Assembly: GCA_948470475.1 (NCBI GenBank)
Contig: OX419336.1
Location: 4,255,484 to 4,319,483 of the forward strand
DNA from: Galaxea fascicularis
Lineage: Eukaryota > Cnidaria > Anthozoa > Scleractinia > Euphylliidae
Direction: 5' to 3'
DNA: 64,000 nt
Both the position numbers and the translations under genes were made by a program. Positions 22,577 through 35,600 of this stretch are shown here, piece by piece. Within the stretch, counting starts at the first letter, position 1; the number at the start of each line of letters is the position of its first letter. The notes under the pieces are model-generated. The model searched no databases and had not been told where the DNA came from. It saw only the letters and a program-made list of their open reading frames with translations.

Positions 22577-25500
22577 ATGAGTGCAGCAGTAACCACTTGG
22601 ACCAAGAACGTGGAACAGTTCCGTCGTTCTCCAGAGTCATTTCTTGCGGCCAGGCGCATCACCGCGAACAGTTTTGTTTTAGACATTCTTGAGGTAACTG
22701 GGGCTTAAATCTTTGCTGTTTTTTTGAAGATCGTACATTTTTTGAAGTTCCATCATTAATCGGTGCTTCTTCAAGCCCTCCCTGTAACATTTTTATAACT
22801 AGAATATAAATGTACACAGAGAATACACATAATTATGACAGTATTGCTGGCTTGCAAGTGACGTCATGGCGGCCATGTTGGTGGTCAAGAACAATAGCTT
22901 TTCTCTCCGCTGGGAACTAAATTCTATTTTTATGTAAATTCTTCAAAAGAATTTTCCATTGTTTTGACCCCCAACATGGCTGCCCTGTCACGTGGTTGAA
23001 AACCAAGAATACATGTACCGGGGTACATACTCTGTATGTGAGCTGATTACTGACAGAATTTGAAGAATCATAGTAAAGCGGAACCTATTCAGGTTTGTTT
23101 ATTAGAAGCCTGACGCCAAACAAGCCGCCAGTTATTGGTGCGCTTACCTTGATTTTGATAGTCACAGCTTATTACACAACAAAAAAGATGTTCAGGGCAC
23201 ACTTCCATTCAGGGGATACAAACTTTGGTCCTGAAAAAAAGTTTTTACATAATCTTTGTATCTTTCATCTCTGGTCATGTGACATCTGCATGTCAATAAT
23301 GCGTTTTTACTCTTGTGACCAGCAGCCGTATTGATTTAATGAAACAAAAGAGACCAAAAGAACGTATGCAAAAAAAAGATTTCAATTTTCAGAGGGATAG
23401 CCTGATACTCCAATATGGCCGCTGTTTCTTTGCTTTGGTACACCAACATGACCGCTGTGACATCAAGTAAAATGCTCTATTCCCTGTCTTGTCCTGGTCC
23501 TGAGTGTGTTCCATGAATGGAGGATCTACTGTAACTATTCTGTCATTGAAGTCATATGTTGGGTTTTTGTTGAGAAAAGCTCCCCAAAACTTGTGAATTT
23601 AACATCAAATCACCAAGGTTATCTACAATGCATTGAGTTTATGAACACAGAACACAGTTCCTATTTGTCCGGGTTCAGAAAAATTAAACCTATTTACACT
23701 GAACATATTTCATGTGACATCACTATTTGGTTCTAAGGGGAGTGGGGTTCTCAATATCCAAGACTTTTAAATGAAATTATAGAGATGTTGAACATGTAAT
23801 GTCTTATCCATTGCTATGACCCTTTAAGTGAAGTCATATTTTATGGTCTTTTACAGGCTCTTTGCTGTGAACATCTCCCTGAAAATTTGAAGCTTCAAAT
23901 GTTGTTTCTCCTTCAAGAAAAGGTATAACCTGCAGGGGTTTCATTAATTGAAGAAATAGATGGGTATAGGATTCTTTATAGGCAGGTACCCCCAGGATTT
24001 CTTTGATTTGCCCTTTATAATACCTTCAAGGCAAAGGCGGGTAATGTATTCACAGAACACGGATCAGGATCAATGATCCAAGATCACTCGGATTATGGTG
24101 CTTCAAAGGAACCAAAGAGACCTTACCCAAAGTGGATTCATTGGCTCCTTTGATGCACCATGATCTGAGTGATCTCGGATCATTGATCCTAATCTGGATC
24201 ATCCCAAAGGAACACACCAATAGTCTACTTGCATTTGCTGGATACAACATGTTTATAGCTGGCTCAGTCCTATACACCTCTGAGGGGGGGGGGGGGGAGG
24301 GGGTATACTCCCTCATATGGTCTTAACGGGGATGTACGGCTAGATAGGATATGGTTTTCAGGGTTTTTTGTCTTGACTGGGGAATCAGTTTCATCACTTT
24401 CTGTCTTAAACAGGGTATCAATGCATGACCCAATGGCTTAAACAAGGATAAGCTCAAAAGTTTGTTTATAGAAGCCTGACGCCAAGCCGCCAGTTATCAG
24501 TGCACTTACCTTGACTTTGATAATCACAGCTTATTGCACAATAAAAAAGATATTAAGTGGTAACCACAAAACATTATAGCTGTTTATTTGCGATAGAGTT
24601 TCGGGTACGATTTTGGGTTAAATGTGTTAGATAGGGTCTGAAAAATCTTGAGGAACCCTCCCCCCCCAGCACCTTGTTAGCTATCTATCATCTTGTGATC
24701 CAGTGTGTGCTTGTACTATTACGTAATTATTATTGGGTTCACAAAGGGCTATTGATATCATTAATATTTAACTTTTTTTTACTCCTTTTCAGAATTCCAG
24801 TCTTTTTCTTGAATCAACAAGGTACTAATTTTGGTCTGTTGTTTGGCTGATATGTTAAGGAAGCCTTAAGTTTGAAGCATGTCACAAGTAATCTTGATAA
24901 AAGATGAAATCTGCCAATGGCATTTGGATCACATCTATGGTCTAACTTTTAGTTTCCAGACAAATCATCTTGTGTTTTCCTGACTCATGCAAACCAGGCT
25001 TTATGAAAATGATGTAATGTACAGGCTGTACATAGTATGGTAATCATGATCTCCACTTGCTTTAGATTTATTTTTTTCTACTATGACCACACCTTAAGTT
25101 TGAGATAGTAGTATCTTGGTATGGTCAGCAACTAGATTAAGAATGCAACATACTTCTTTCTCCCCCAAAAAAGTAGTGTTGAAAGTGCAGTTGGCTCTCT
25201 GAAAGAAATATTCACCCAGCCTTTGAAAAACATGATTGAAGTCTACCGAGGCCAGGTATGTGTTGGTATTAGTTGTATGTTAAATTGTACATTACTCACC
25301 AGTATGACTTACCAATGCATGGTACTGTGTATATATTGTGGTTTACATTTTTTCCTGGTTTAAATACTTTTGAACCAGTTTAATTATTTTTTATTTTCCT
25401 TTGTTTCAGGTTTTGGTAATGGATTTGACACATAGGAAAATAAAACTTAAACAGGTTCAAAAAATTATAAACCAAAAACAAATTTAAACCACAACATATG

Positions 25501-27602
25501 TCCTTAATATTTGAGCAACATAGTCATTTAACTGAACTTTTATAGGCATGCTCAGACTTCTAGAATTAAGATTACGAAGTTTTATCTCTCAGTAATTGTA
25601 AATACCGGTACTTGGACTGATCTTCTTGTTATTCCTCAAAAACCTCTGAGAAGAAGACCGTTCAGGTGTGCTACTTAATGTTTAAGTTAGTACTTTTCTT
25701 AATACTAGCGTAGTTATTAGAGTGTCTGGTGCAAAATGTGTAAGTGACGATTTGGCCTTAAAATCTAATTTTCTCTAAAATTGATATTATGCTGAACAAT
25801 CATTGAACATTAAATACATGTAACTCTAATTTTTTTTTCATTCCAGGCATCAAATGTCTCTGTTCATACGAATATTCTAAGGTAAACACCAAATAGGAAC
25901 TCCTTCTAAAATAATGAAATATAAGTTACCATAGTAATGAACAGGTATAGCAATTCAAGTCTATGGATGATACAGCTGTTGCAAAATCTTGGCAATTATT
26001 TCAACAGTTTCTTCTGTTAGCATTCATTTCAAAAAATCAAATCAAATCCAAGCAGTGGTCCTTCATTAGTAACTATGTTAAGCAGTTTTTTTTTTTACCA
26101 ACAAGGATGTTGGTACCAACATAATTATGATGGACAACTGAAAAAGAACAATGCAGCTTGTTTAGTGCTAGAGTGCAGACTGGGCCCAACTCTTGAAGTA
26201 GCCTGCTTTTCAGGCAATGATTATTTTTGCAGTTGAGTTCATAGCATGACCCATTGTATCTTGTCTTTCACTTTTCCATTGATATAATGCTGCATCTCTT
26301 AAAAAGGAAAAAGGAAAAAGGAAAGAACGTTATCCAAGACTATGCATCTCTTTTCTTGCAGAGTGGAACAAAGTGTCAGCTCCAAGAAAGACTCAGCTCA
26401 ATCCTCTGTGTATTTTTCTCAAATTTATCTCAGTCAGGTACCTACATGTACATATATGTTTATTAAATTATTGAAAGGCTGTGGAATGAGCTTCCGGCCC
26501 GCATGCGGTCTCTGCCTATGAAGACATTCAAAAATGAGGTTCATAATTTACTTCTGTCGGTACTAGAACAATGCGATGACTACATAAACACAGACCAAAT
26601 TACGTTTGTTTTAAAAAAGAGCGATCACACGAAACGCTGGCTATGAACATGCCCACACACTGCATTCTATTGCTTGGGATTTAGAAAAAATGTTCAAATA
26701 TATAATGGCGAAAATTATGTAGTAGAGGTATTGTACACAGTTGACCCACCTAGATTAGATTTACTATTTGTGGGTCAACTGCAAAAAAAGATAAGATTTG
26801 TAATGTTATATGTGACAATAAAAGTTCAAAAGTTCAAGAAATACTGTTATTGAACTACTCTTTTTGTCCTTTTATATGATAATTTTCTATTTTGTTTGTT
26901 TTCTTTGGACAAGTAAACATGTCAATTTTGTTTTCTAGATTCTGGTCACAGGAACTGTCATTCTAATTTCCTCAGAAACAGTGGTATGCTAACCTTTAAA
27001 CTTAAGCTTACATGTATCTTCCTTGCTTATTGTTGAATGACCATAGGCTTACTGAAGAGAGAGTCCTTTTCAAATCAATAACTGTTGCAAAATCAAAACT
27101 CTGGCCAATCAGGATAGATATGAACATTGCAGTGAGCCGATCAGAAATAGAAACAAGTATCAATACATCACCATTGTGAATATTGTTCTGAAGCTCTGCT
27201 GAAATACCCCTCCCTTGAGCACGGCACACTTTGCACTAGAGGTGTTTTTTGACACTTCAAGCAAAATAACAGGCATTTCCAAAGCCAGGCTCTACAAGCC
27301 TATTGCAGACACAAAACCTCTCCTGTTCACTGTCAACAACCGTAGACTGTCTCGTGTATACTTTTGTTCTCTTTCCTTTCCTCCCAGGTTGATTTGTCTG
27401 CCCTGCATTAAACATGACCCTCAGAATTTGATTCAGTCAGGGCTTTCTTTATAAATTATTTTCCTGGTTTTATTGTTTATTTGCCTTCTCTTAATGAATG
27501 TCCATTTCATTCTGTTTAATCAATATCACATCTGTATTGCAGCAAGCAAATCAAGAGGTTTTTGTGGATTTTGTTGGGGTTCTTACAGATGTGATAGAGA
27601 TG
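22577..27602 (+). CDS. AP5B1: AP5B1 exons 1-8
   Basis: Exons: 22577-22693, 23857-23922, 24793-24821, 25177-25255, 25847-25881, 26362-26437, 26939-26983, 27543-27602. Phases at exon ends are 0, 0, 2, 0, 2, 0, 0, 0. They encode the first 169 residues: N-terminal helix block (WTKNVEQFRRSPESF), LCCEHLPENLKLQMLFLL, SVESAVGSLKEIF, VEQSVSSKKD, ILVTGTVILIS and VFVDFVGVLTDVIEM. All donors are GT and all acceptors AG. Intron 6 carries a LINE tail and introns 1 and 2 carry a duplicated 100-bp repeat. Confidence 0.88.
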
Positions 27603-30600
27603 GTGAGTTATGTTACTGCTTAATAATTTCCTAAACTAAGAACTGTCTGTAGTGTTTTGGCACACACAATCAACACTAAGTTCACTAAGTCACACTAAGT
27701 AGGCCATCATGGCTTCCACGTCTCTCCGCCTTCTTGCATGCCCGGATGTACTCGTCCCAGTTCCCAGCAGTACACTACAATCCTTCCCTTTCTCCGGCAA
27801 TAAACTCTTATATATATGTAACATGAACAAAAGAAGCGATCTTACTCAGCCAATGTCTCGCAAGTTCAACGTCTAAAAACTATGAGGATAAAAGCAATGT
27901 CTTCACTGTTCTCTTAAAGTTTCAATATCAACTAAAGTCATGATGCTGGCTATCGAAGTTGCCAATCCAAAACAGTTCCCTGAAAGTTCAATACAATATA
28001 TAGTCAGCCAGTGCTCTAGGGGCTCGTGTAACTCTTCCGGAACGACGTGGCGTATTTTCAGGCGTCACTTCCGGAGGCGCATGTTCCTGAATCGGGCGGT
28101 CCACATGTTCCGGTGGTGCAGCTTCATCAGGGGGTCTTGGTTCTACTTCTGCACTGCCATTAATGTCAGGAATTACCAGTGGCTTAACATGTTGTAGGTT
28201 CCTTTTGTACTCCACTCCCTGAGGGGACTGCAAGACAACCTGATCACCATGACGACCTGTAACTTTGTAAGGCTCGCTTTCATAAGACGGGGATAGCTTG
28301 TTTTCCTTCTTTCTCTCTAGCAATACTTCATCCCCTACATTGACATCTCTGTCTTTAGCATGATTTCTTCTATCGGCATAATCTTTGGCCAGCTGTTTCC
28401 TCTCTGCGTCTCGGTCTCTGACTTGTTGGTACACCACGGCGCTCTGTTTTCCATCACCTTCCTGGAGCTCTGGTAACTTGGTTGTCAACTTCCTCTTGAA
28501 AAACAATTCTGCAGGGCTTACTCCAGTGGTAGTGTGATTGGTAGATCGGTAGGCCAGTAAGAACTTGTTAAGCTCGGAACGCCAATTTTTCCCTTCAGCT
28601 TGGAAAACTCGCATGGCCTTCAAAAGAGATCTATTCTCTCTCTCTACCTCACCATTGGCTCTTGGCCACAAAGGCGTAGTGTGGTGATGAACAATGCCCA
28701 TTTCCTCTAGGTACTTCTCCATCTCATCAGACACAAGGTTGGGGCCATTGTCACTTCTCAGACCAACTGGTGTCCCGTACCGAGCAAAATGGTTGTCTAG
28801 ACACTTAATAATTGTGGCACTTGTTGTAGAACGAATAACATCAACTTCCATCCATCTAGAGAAATAATCCACCACCACTAATAGATATTCTCCTCCAGGC
28901 ATTGGTCCAAGCAGATCCAGGGCTACTTCCTGCCACGCTGTGTCGGGTAGTCTTGTGGGTTTGACTGGTGGGGGCGGAACATGTTTGGTAACCATCTGAC
29001 ACCCAAAACATTCTCTACATCTCCTTTCTGCCTGCTGGTCGATACCGGGCCACCAAACCTTAGACCTCAAACGCTCTTTAGTTTTGACAATCCCCTGATG
29101 GCCTTCATGAGCCAGATCGAGGACTCTCTTCCGCAGGTTTCCTGGAATGACAATTCTAGTTCCACGTAGCACGACCTGGCCAACAGAGGTCAACTCATTT
29201 CGCACCATCACAAAGGCTTTAGGTGCCTCACTCCAGTCATCCTTCTGCAGACACTCACGAACAACCTTCAATTCCTTGTCTTGCGAGGAGGCTTCTTCTA
29301 TTTCCTCGATCCTTAAGGCCACAGGTACTGCTTGAAGTGTTACTTCGCGAATGTACTCCTCATCGTGAACATACCCTTGCGATGCTGGTATCTTGGTCAG
29401 CCGGGACAGTGCATCAGCAATGTTTTCTCTCGAGGGAACATAACACACTTTGTACTTGTAGGGTTGCATCCGCAACACCCATCGTTCAATGCGAGCCGAT
29501 GGCTTGGATCTTGGACCGTAGATGGTTTTGAGTGCCTGGTGGTCAGTCACTAAATCAAATTCAGGTAAGCCATTTAAGTACAAATTGAACCTTTCACACG
29601 CCCAAACAAGTGCTAAAGCTTCTTTTTCTGTTTGACTGTACCGACGCTCAGTGTCACTGAGACTTCTACTGGCATAACACACCGCACGGCTCTGTTCCCC
29701 TACTTCCTGCACTAGGACCGCACCGAGTCCTACTGGGCTGGCATCTGCTATGACCTTGGTGTGTGCAGTCTTGTCAAAGTAGGCTAGCATGGTCGCTCCT
29801 ACCAGTTCCTCCTTCAGCTTCTGAAATGCTTTTTCCTGTGTCTCTTTCCACTCAAATGTGGCCCCATTTCTAGTCAGTGCCCTCAGGGGTTCAGCGATAG
29901 TTGCAAAATCTTGAATAAACCTGGAGCTGAAACCAACCAGGCCCAGAAAGCTTCTCACCTCTGTCGCTGATGTTGGACGACTTGCCTCTTTCACTGCCCG
30001 CACTTTCTCCTCGGTAGGCCCAATGCCGTGCTGGGAAAGGAGAATTCCCATAAAAACCACTTTATTCATTCTGAACGTGCACTTATCGCATCTCAAGGTC
30101 AGATTCTTCTCTTGTAACTTGGCTAACAGCTTGTGTAAATTCTGGTCATGTTCTGGGGTGTTTTTCCCATGTACAATCAAATCGTCCGCAATGTTAACAA
30201 CTCCTTCTACGCCAGCAATTGTTTGACGGATAACGTGCTGGTATTTCTCAGGTGCCGCATTCACCCCAAAACTCAACCTCTTGTACCTGAACAGCCCTTC
30301 ATGGGTAATGAAGGTAGTTATGTCCCTCGAATCCTCATGCAACTCTATTTGATGGAAACCCCAGCGAAGATCTAGTTTAGAAAACACCGTGCTGCCATTT
30401 AACTCTTCAAGCACTTCGTCAACTGTGGGGATGGGCAACCTTTCACGAACAATAGCCTCATTAGCGCAGCGCATGTCCACACAAAGTCTTATCTCACCAG
30501 AGGGCTTTGGTGCCACAACAACAGGACTTGCCCACGTGGTAGGGCCTTCGACTCGTTCTATGATGTCTTCCCTTAGGAGTTCTTCTATCTTGGCAGTTAC

Positions 30601-32638
30601 TTTGTCACGAAGTGCAAATGGGACTCGCCTCAACTTTTGTGCTACAGGAGGTACATTTGGGTCTACATGCAACTTCAACTTGAAATCTTTTAACTTTCCA
30701 ACTCCCTCAAACACTTTAGGATACTTTGCTTTGAGTTCACCCACAATGTCATCTTGGAGAGCATTACAATCTGTAACAGGGGCTGTATTTGGTCCAACAT
30801 GAAGGACTCCTAGTGCTCTTGCTGTTGCATTTCCCAGAATGCACCGCCCATGCTTAACAAGGATAAAATTGGTAGACACTGTAGAATGCCCAGCAGAAAC
30901 ATCAGCCTCAAATTGACCGATCACGTCAACTTTATTCCCCCCATAAGCAAACAGTTTCTTTGAACAATGTTCCACCTTCCCCTTAAAACCTGACCCTCTC
31001 AACTTTTGAAAATCTTCTTCACCAATTAAATTGCTCACCGACCCCGAATCAATCAATACTTCTTTAACAATGCCATTAATACTCACATCCATAGTTGGCT
31101 CACTTGAAATTGACACCATGCATACCTCCTCCGCCGTTTCTTCTGTCACAGCAAATGAAAAGGGTGGGTTGCTCTCATGACACCTAACAAAACTCTCTTC
31201 CTCCAAACCAACTCCCACATGATTCGTCTGCCTGCCAACACTTCTTCTATTGTCACCGGCTCTCGGTGAGGGACGATTGCTTCCTCTGCAACAAACCGCG
31301 AAATGACCATATCTCGAACACTTGGCGCATTTCCTACCTTTTGCCGGGCAACACAGATCACGGGAAAAATGTCCCTGCTTTCCACAACTGTAACACAAAT
31401 TCTCAACTTGGTCTCCTGTCCTGTCTTCCTTCTTGCCCACGGCGTTGATGCTCGCTCCACTGATCATAAATTGCATTTGCTGACGAGCTGCTTCCGATGC
31501 TCTCGCTTTCTCCAAGACCTCAGCCAAAGTGATATTTCTCGTTTCCAGCAATTTTCTTTTCAGCTCCATATCGGTTAACTTTTCGATCAACTGGTCCCTC
31601 AAATTATCGTCTAACGAAGTACCGAAATTGCAATGTCTCGCCTGCTGGCGAAGACGCACCAGAAATTTATCCACTGCTTCTCCCTCGTTTGGCGCCAGTT
31701 GTCGAAATACATGTCGCTCGAACGGTACATTTTCTTCAGCACGGAAATGATTATCTAGTTTCCTAATACACACAGCATACGGATCTTGGTCGGCTCCCGG
31801 ATTGGGGTCTGCGATATCTTCAAAAATATCCTGGACTTCCATGCCTGCAAAGTGCAGAAGCTGTGAAGTTTTCTTTCGCGTGTTTTCCAAACCCTTCCCT
31901 TCAGCATAATATTCGAATGCCCTTTTCCACTTTCGCCATTTCTGGGCAACTTGAGATGATGATCCCGTTAGATCAAGCGGCGGTAAAGCTCTCTCTGACA
32001 TTTTATCCGGTCCTCGTCGCCAATGTAGTGTTTTGGCACACACAATCAACACTAAGTTCACTAAGTCACACTAAGTAGGCCATCATGGCTTCCACGTCTC
32101 TCCGCCTTCTTGCATGCCCGGATGTACTCGTCCCAGTTCCCAGCAGTACACTACACTGTCCTTTCACCACACCCTCAACAAGACCATTAGAGAGAGCTTC
32201 CTCGAATTGCATTTACTTGTTCAAAAAGAAAATCAGATGTACTCATTCCTTTAATATTTCACGTAGGTTAATAATCCCTGCAACTTGCTTGTGAGAAAGA
32301 CTGCATGTGAATGTCTGTGGGAGTTGGAGATGTCATATCCGGTAAGCTGGGGTCACACAACCACGTCTGCTCTGGTTTTACAGAAAAACAAATTTAGTGA
32401 TAATATACATTCTATTACCTATCAAGTGATTATTTAGTGTTAAGCATAATTGTCAAATGAAGAATGATCGTCGCAGTTGTGATCGCAATTTTTACAATTG
32501 CGTAACTGAGAAGCCTGAAAAAAATTCAGGACTTCAACGGGGCTTTATACCGGTGCGATACTCTACCGACTGAGCTACTAATGAAGCCACTGACTTTGAG
32601 AGCAGGTCAATTCAGATTGGTTTAAAAAAAATTGACCT

Positions 32639-32669
<31 letters not shown>

Positions 32670-35600
32670 CGGTAGAGCATCGCACCGGAATTGCGAGGTC
32701 ACGGGTTCAAGCCCCGTTGAAGTCCTGAAGCGCTAAAAATTGCGATCACAAATGCGACGATCATTCTTCTGTTGTATATTTAAGTTGATTGTCATTTCCG
32801 ATTTAGTTTCCACAACAGTTGATAATTGCAGTTACAATGAAGGAAAGGAAATTAGGGTAGAAGAGGGCCTAATGTCTTTCTTTTCAACTCTCAGGGCCTG
32901 CTACATGCCAAGCTGGATCACCTTTATGCCAAATGTGCTGCTGAGAATAGCCCTGTCTTTCAAAGTTACATGGTAAAATGCTAAAAAAAACACATGTACA
33001 ATTGTTACTCTTACTGTGTGATATGAAAACATATTTGTACTGAGGATTGAGCTCCATCTTGAACATATCTGACCTACAATAGTGAGCTTAAGCAACGCGG
33101 CGACGACGACGGCAACGAGAACGCCACAAAACACGCCACAACACACCTCTGCACGTGAGTTTTACATTTTGGTACATTTCTTTGCCGTCGTCTGCAAAAC
33201 AACAACGTGAAATGATCAAATTTTAGGTTTTCTCGAGAATGTGAGCGCATGACGGCAAGTTTTTCTTTCGTTTTCTTTGCTTTAACACCCTTCACAGTAA
33301 TTTAGGCCCTGGACAACTCGCCAGCATTTTCACGTTAAACAAATTGGAATAATCGCGAAAGAGTTACAAAAACAAGAAGTTGTATTTTGAAATGACGTTC
33401 TCGTCGTCGTCGTCATCGTCGTGGCCTAAGCTCCCTAATAACTCCTAAGAGGACAGCATCACTTGTGCTGTTATCTTCTGGGCCACTGATGTGAGAATTG
33501 GAGAAAATACTTTGTGTAACCCCATGATGACTAAATAAGAGTCAAACCGTGGGCCATTTTCGCAACTGAACATGAATGTCTCTAATTAAATATTTCAAAT
33601 TGCTTTTACTTTAGGTTTTGTTTGTAACCGTTCTGCATCATGCCATTGAGCACTTGTTACAAGAGTCTACTCATACGTAAGAATACAAAAATAATCGACT
33701 GTGGTAACCATTATATAATTAACAATTAGACCCGTGGCCCTTGAGGGCGAACCACAACTAGTCGGATAGAAAAGGCAATAATAAAGTTAGCAAATGCAAG
33801 TTGAAGAAATATTTATTTGGGAATAAAACGAAAGAAAGTGTAACGCTCGATTGCTACTCGAGGACTATTACTAATAGTCCTGTAGTAGCGTAGCCAGTCA
33901 AAATGCAGGATTTGCATTAGTCCACTAGTTGGGTGATACTAATAATTATTAGTATCACCCAACTAGTGGACTAAAGCAAATCCTGCATTTTGATTGGCTA
34001 CGTTACTTGAGGGCTATTAGTAATAGCCCTCGAGTAGCAATCGAGCGTGACGCTTTCTTTCGTTTTATTCCCAAACAAATATTTTTTCAACTTGTATTTG
34101 CTAACTTTATTGTTGCCTTTTCTGTCCGACTAGTTGGGTGATACTTAAACAATTAGACTCTTCGCGTCAAAAGCCCATTCGGCTTCGCCTGATGGGCTGT
34201 TGACCCGTGTCCCTTGCGAGCTACGGGTCTAATCGTTAATTAATCATCTGTCGCACTCATAGTGTACTGGTTAGCTAGGACACACTTTCATATCAACTTT
34301 TCACATCTTTGAAACGCTATAGCCAGATTAAAATCAGATTTTTTTTCTCCGTTTGCCATTTAAAACCTCGTCCACGCGTTGCGCTTTTTAATCTTTTTCG
34401 CCCGTCCACGCGAAATCGCTAAAATGATAAGAAAACGTTAGCTACAATCTTGGACAGAATAAAATGAGAAATAAAACTCCCCTCCCCCCCATATCAATGT
34501 TGAGTTCGCGCGCAAACCAAACTGCGCCTTTTTTTCATCATTGAAATGGGGGGGAGGGGGGGTTTAAATTTTTCATTTGTTTTGACCGAGATTGAATCTT
34601 GGACAGAATAAAATGAGAAATAAAACTCCCCTCCCCCCCATATCAATGTTGAGTTCGCGCGCAAACCAAACTGCGCCTTTTTTTCATCATTGAAATGGGG
34701 GGGAGGGGGGGGGGGGTTAAATTTTTCATTTGTTTTGACCGAGATTGTAGGTCGCCTCATTATGGTTTCCCAACCCTCGATATCCATCTTATTTCTTCGC
34801 GGAACCTTCCGCAAATCTCATATTGAAGGTAAGGAAACCACAAGAAGGTGATCCAGCTAGAGTTTTCCCCCTTTTTCTCCCATACCAAAATTCTCCTTCT
34901 ATTCTTCCGTTCAAGGCATTCCTGTGTCCTGGTCTAATAATCTAATTTTTGAGGTCTGTTTAGTCATGAGTTAACGCTCCAGTTTTCTAGACTGGCCGTA
35001 AAACTGCAATCTTGGACAATCTTTACAGGAGGCAGGGTGGCCGAGTGGGTTAAGGCTCCGGATTTCATTGCGGTCAACCGGGTTCAAATCCCTCTCTGGC
35101 TACTAGTTGGTGTTGTTTTGGGTATTCCCTGGTAGATCAGTCACCCTTGTAAATGGCCAACTGGTTTGCTTCCGGCCAGTTGGGATTCTTACCATGTTAT
35201 GTTTATTGTCCTTGAAAAGCCCCGCATAGGGAGTGGTCAATTACGTATTTATTTATCATGTTTGCCGGACTGGGCTTTTGGTTTTATATGGAGAAATTAA
35301 ACAATAGTCATTTTTAGGGGTTGAAGGGGTAACAGATACATGTGGACGGAAGGCTGATCTGTAAAGAAATAGTTGCTTTCATTTTCAAACAAAAACATAT
35401 ACGTTTGACGATGTATTTTTGTCTGTTAGTTTGTTTGTCTGCGGCCATTATGGACGCATACAGTTATTTCTTTATTTTCTACTTACAGGCTAGATGACAA
35501 CTGTGTGAACAACTTTCTCACCAGTCGCACCGAACCGTTGAAGGTTGGAAAGCCTAGGGAGGGGTGGACGGAGAAGGACCGATGGCGATAAACTTTTTGT

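Larger units (their letters stand above)
23092..24555 (+). repeat. Direct pair of about 100-bp repeats in AP5B1 introns 1 and 2
   Basis: Segments 23092-23195 and 24459-24555 share GTTTGTTTATnAGAAGCCTGACGCCAA, then GCCGCCAGTTAT, and ACAGCTTATTnCACAA followed by AAAAAAGAT. Intervening sequence includes exon 2. This is either a segmental copy or two insertions of one short repeat. Confidence 0.65.
27648..32155 (-). mobile_element. Complete LTR retrotransposon, Ty3/gypsy type, 4508 bp
   Basis: Two 132-bp LTRs (27648-27779 and 32024-32155), identical by eye, start TGTAGTG and end CACTACA. A 5-bp target duplication CTGTC flanks the element (27643-27647 and 32156-32160). Minus-strand order is 5' LTR, primer-binding site, one gag-pol frame without stops, polypurine tract, 3' LTR. 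The gene order protease-RT-RNaseH-integrase places it in Ty3/gypsy; short LTRs, a tRNA-Ser-type primer site and no envelope frame are compatible with the Mag/SURL group. It lies antisense in AP5B1 intron 8. Without it that intron would be about 150 bases. Identical LTRs and an open frame indicate a very recent insertion. Confidence 0.95.

Noticed and set aside
30389..30802. 137-codon plus-strand ORF and other frames opposite the retrotransposon
   Set aside because: Antisense shadow of the gag-pol frame; no independent coding signal.
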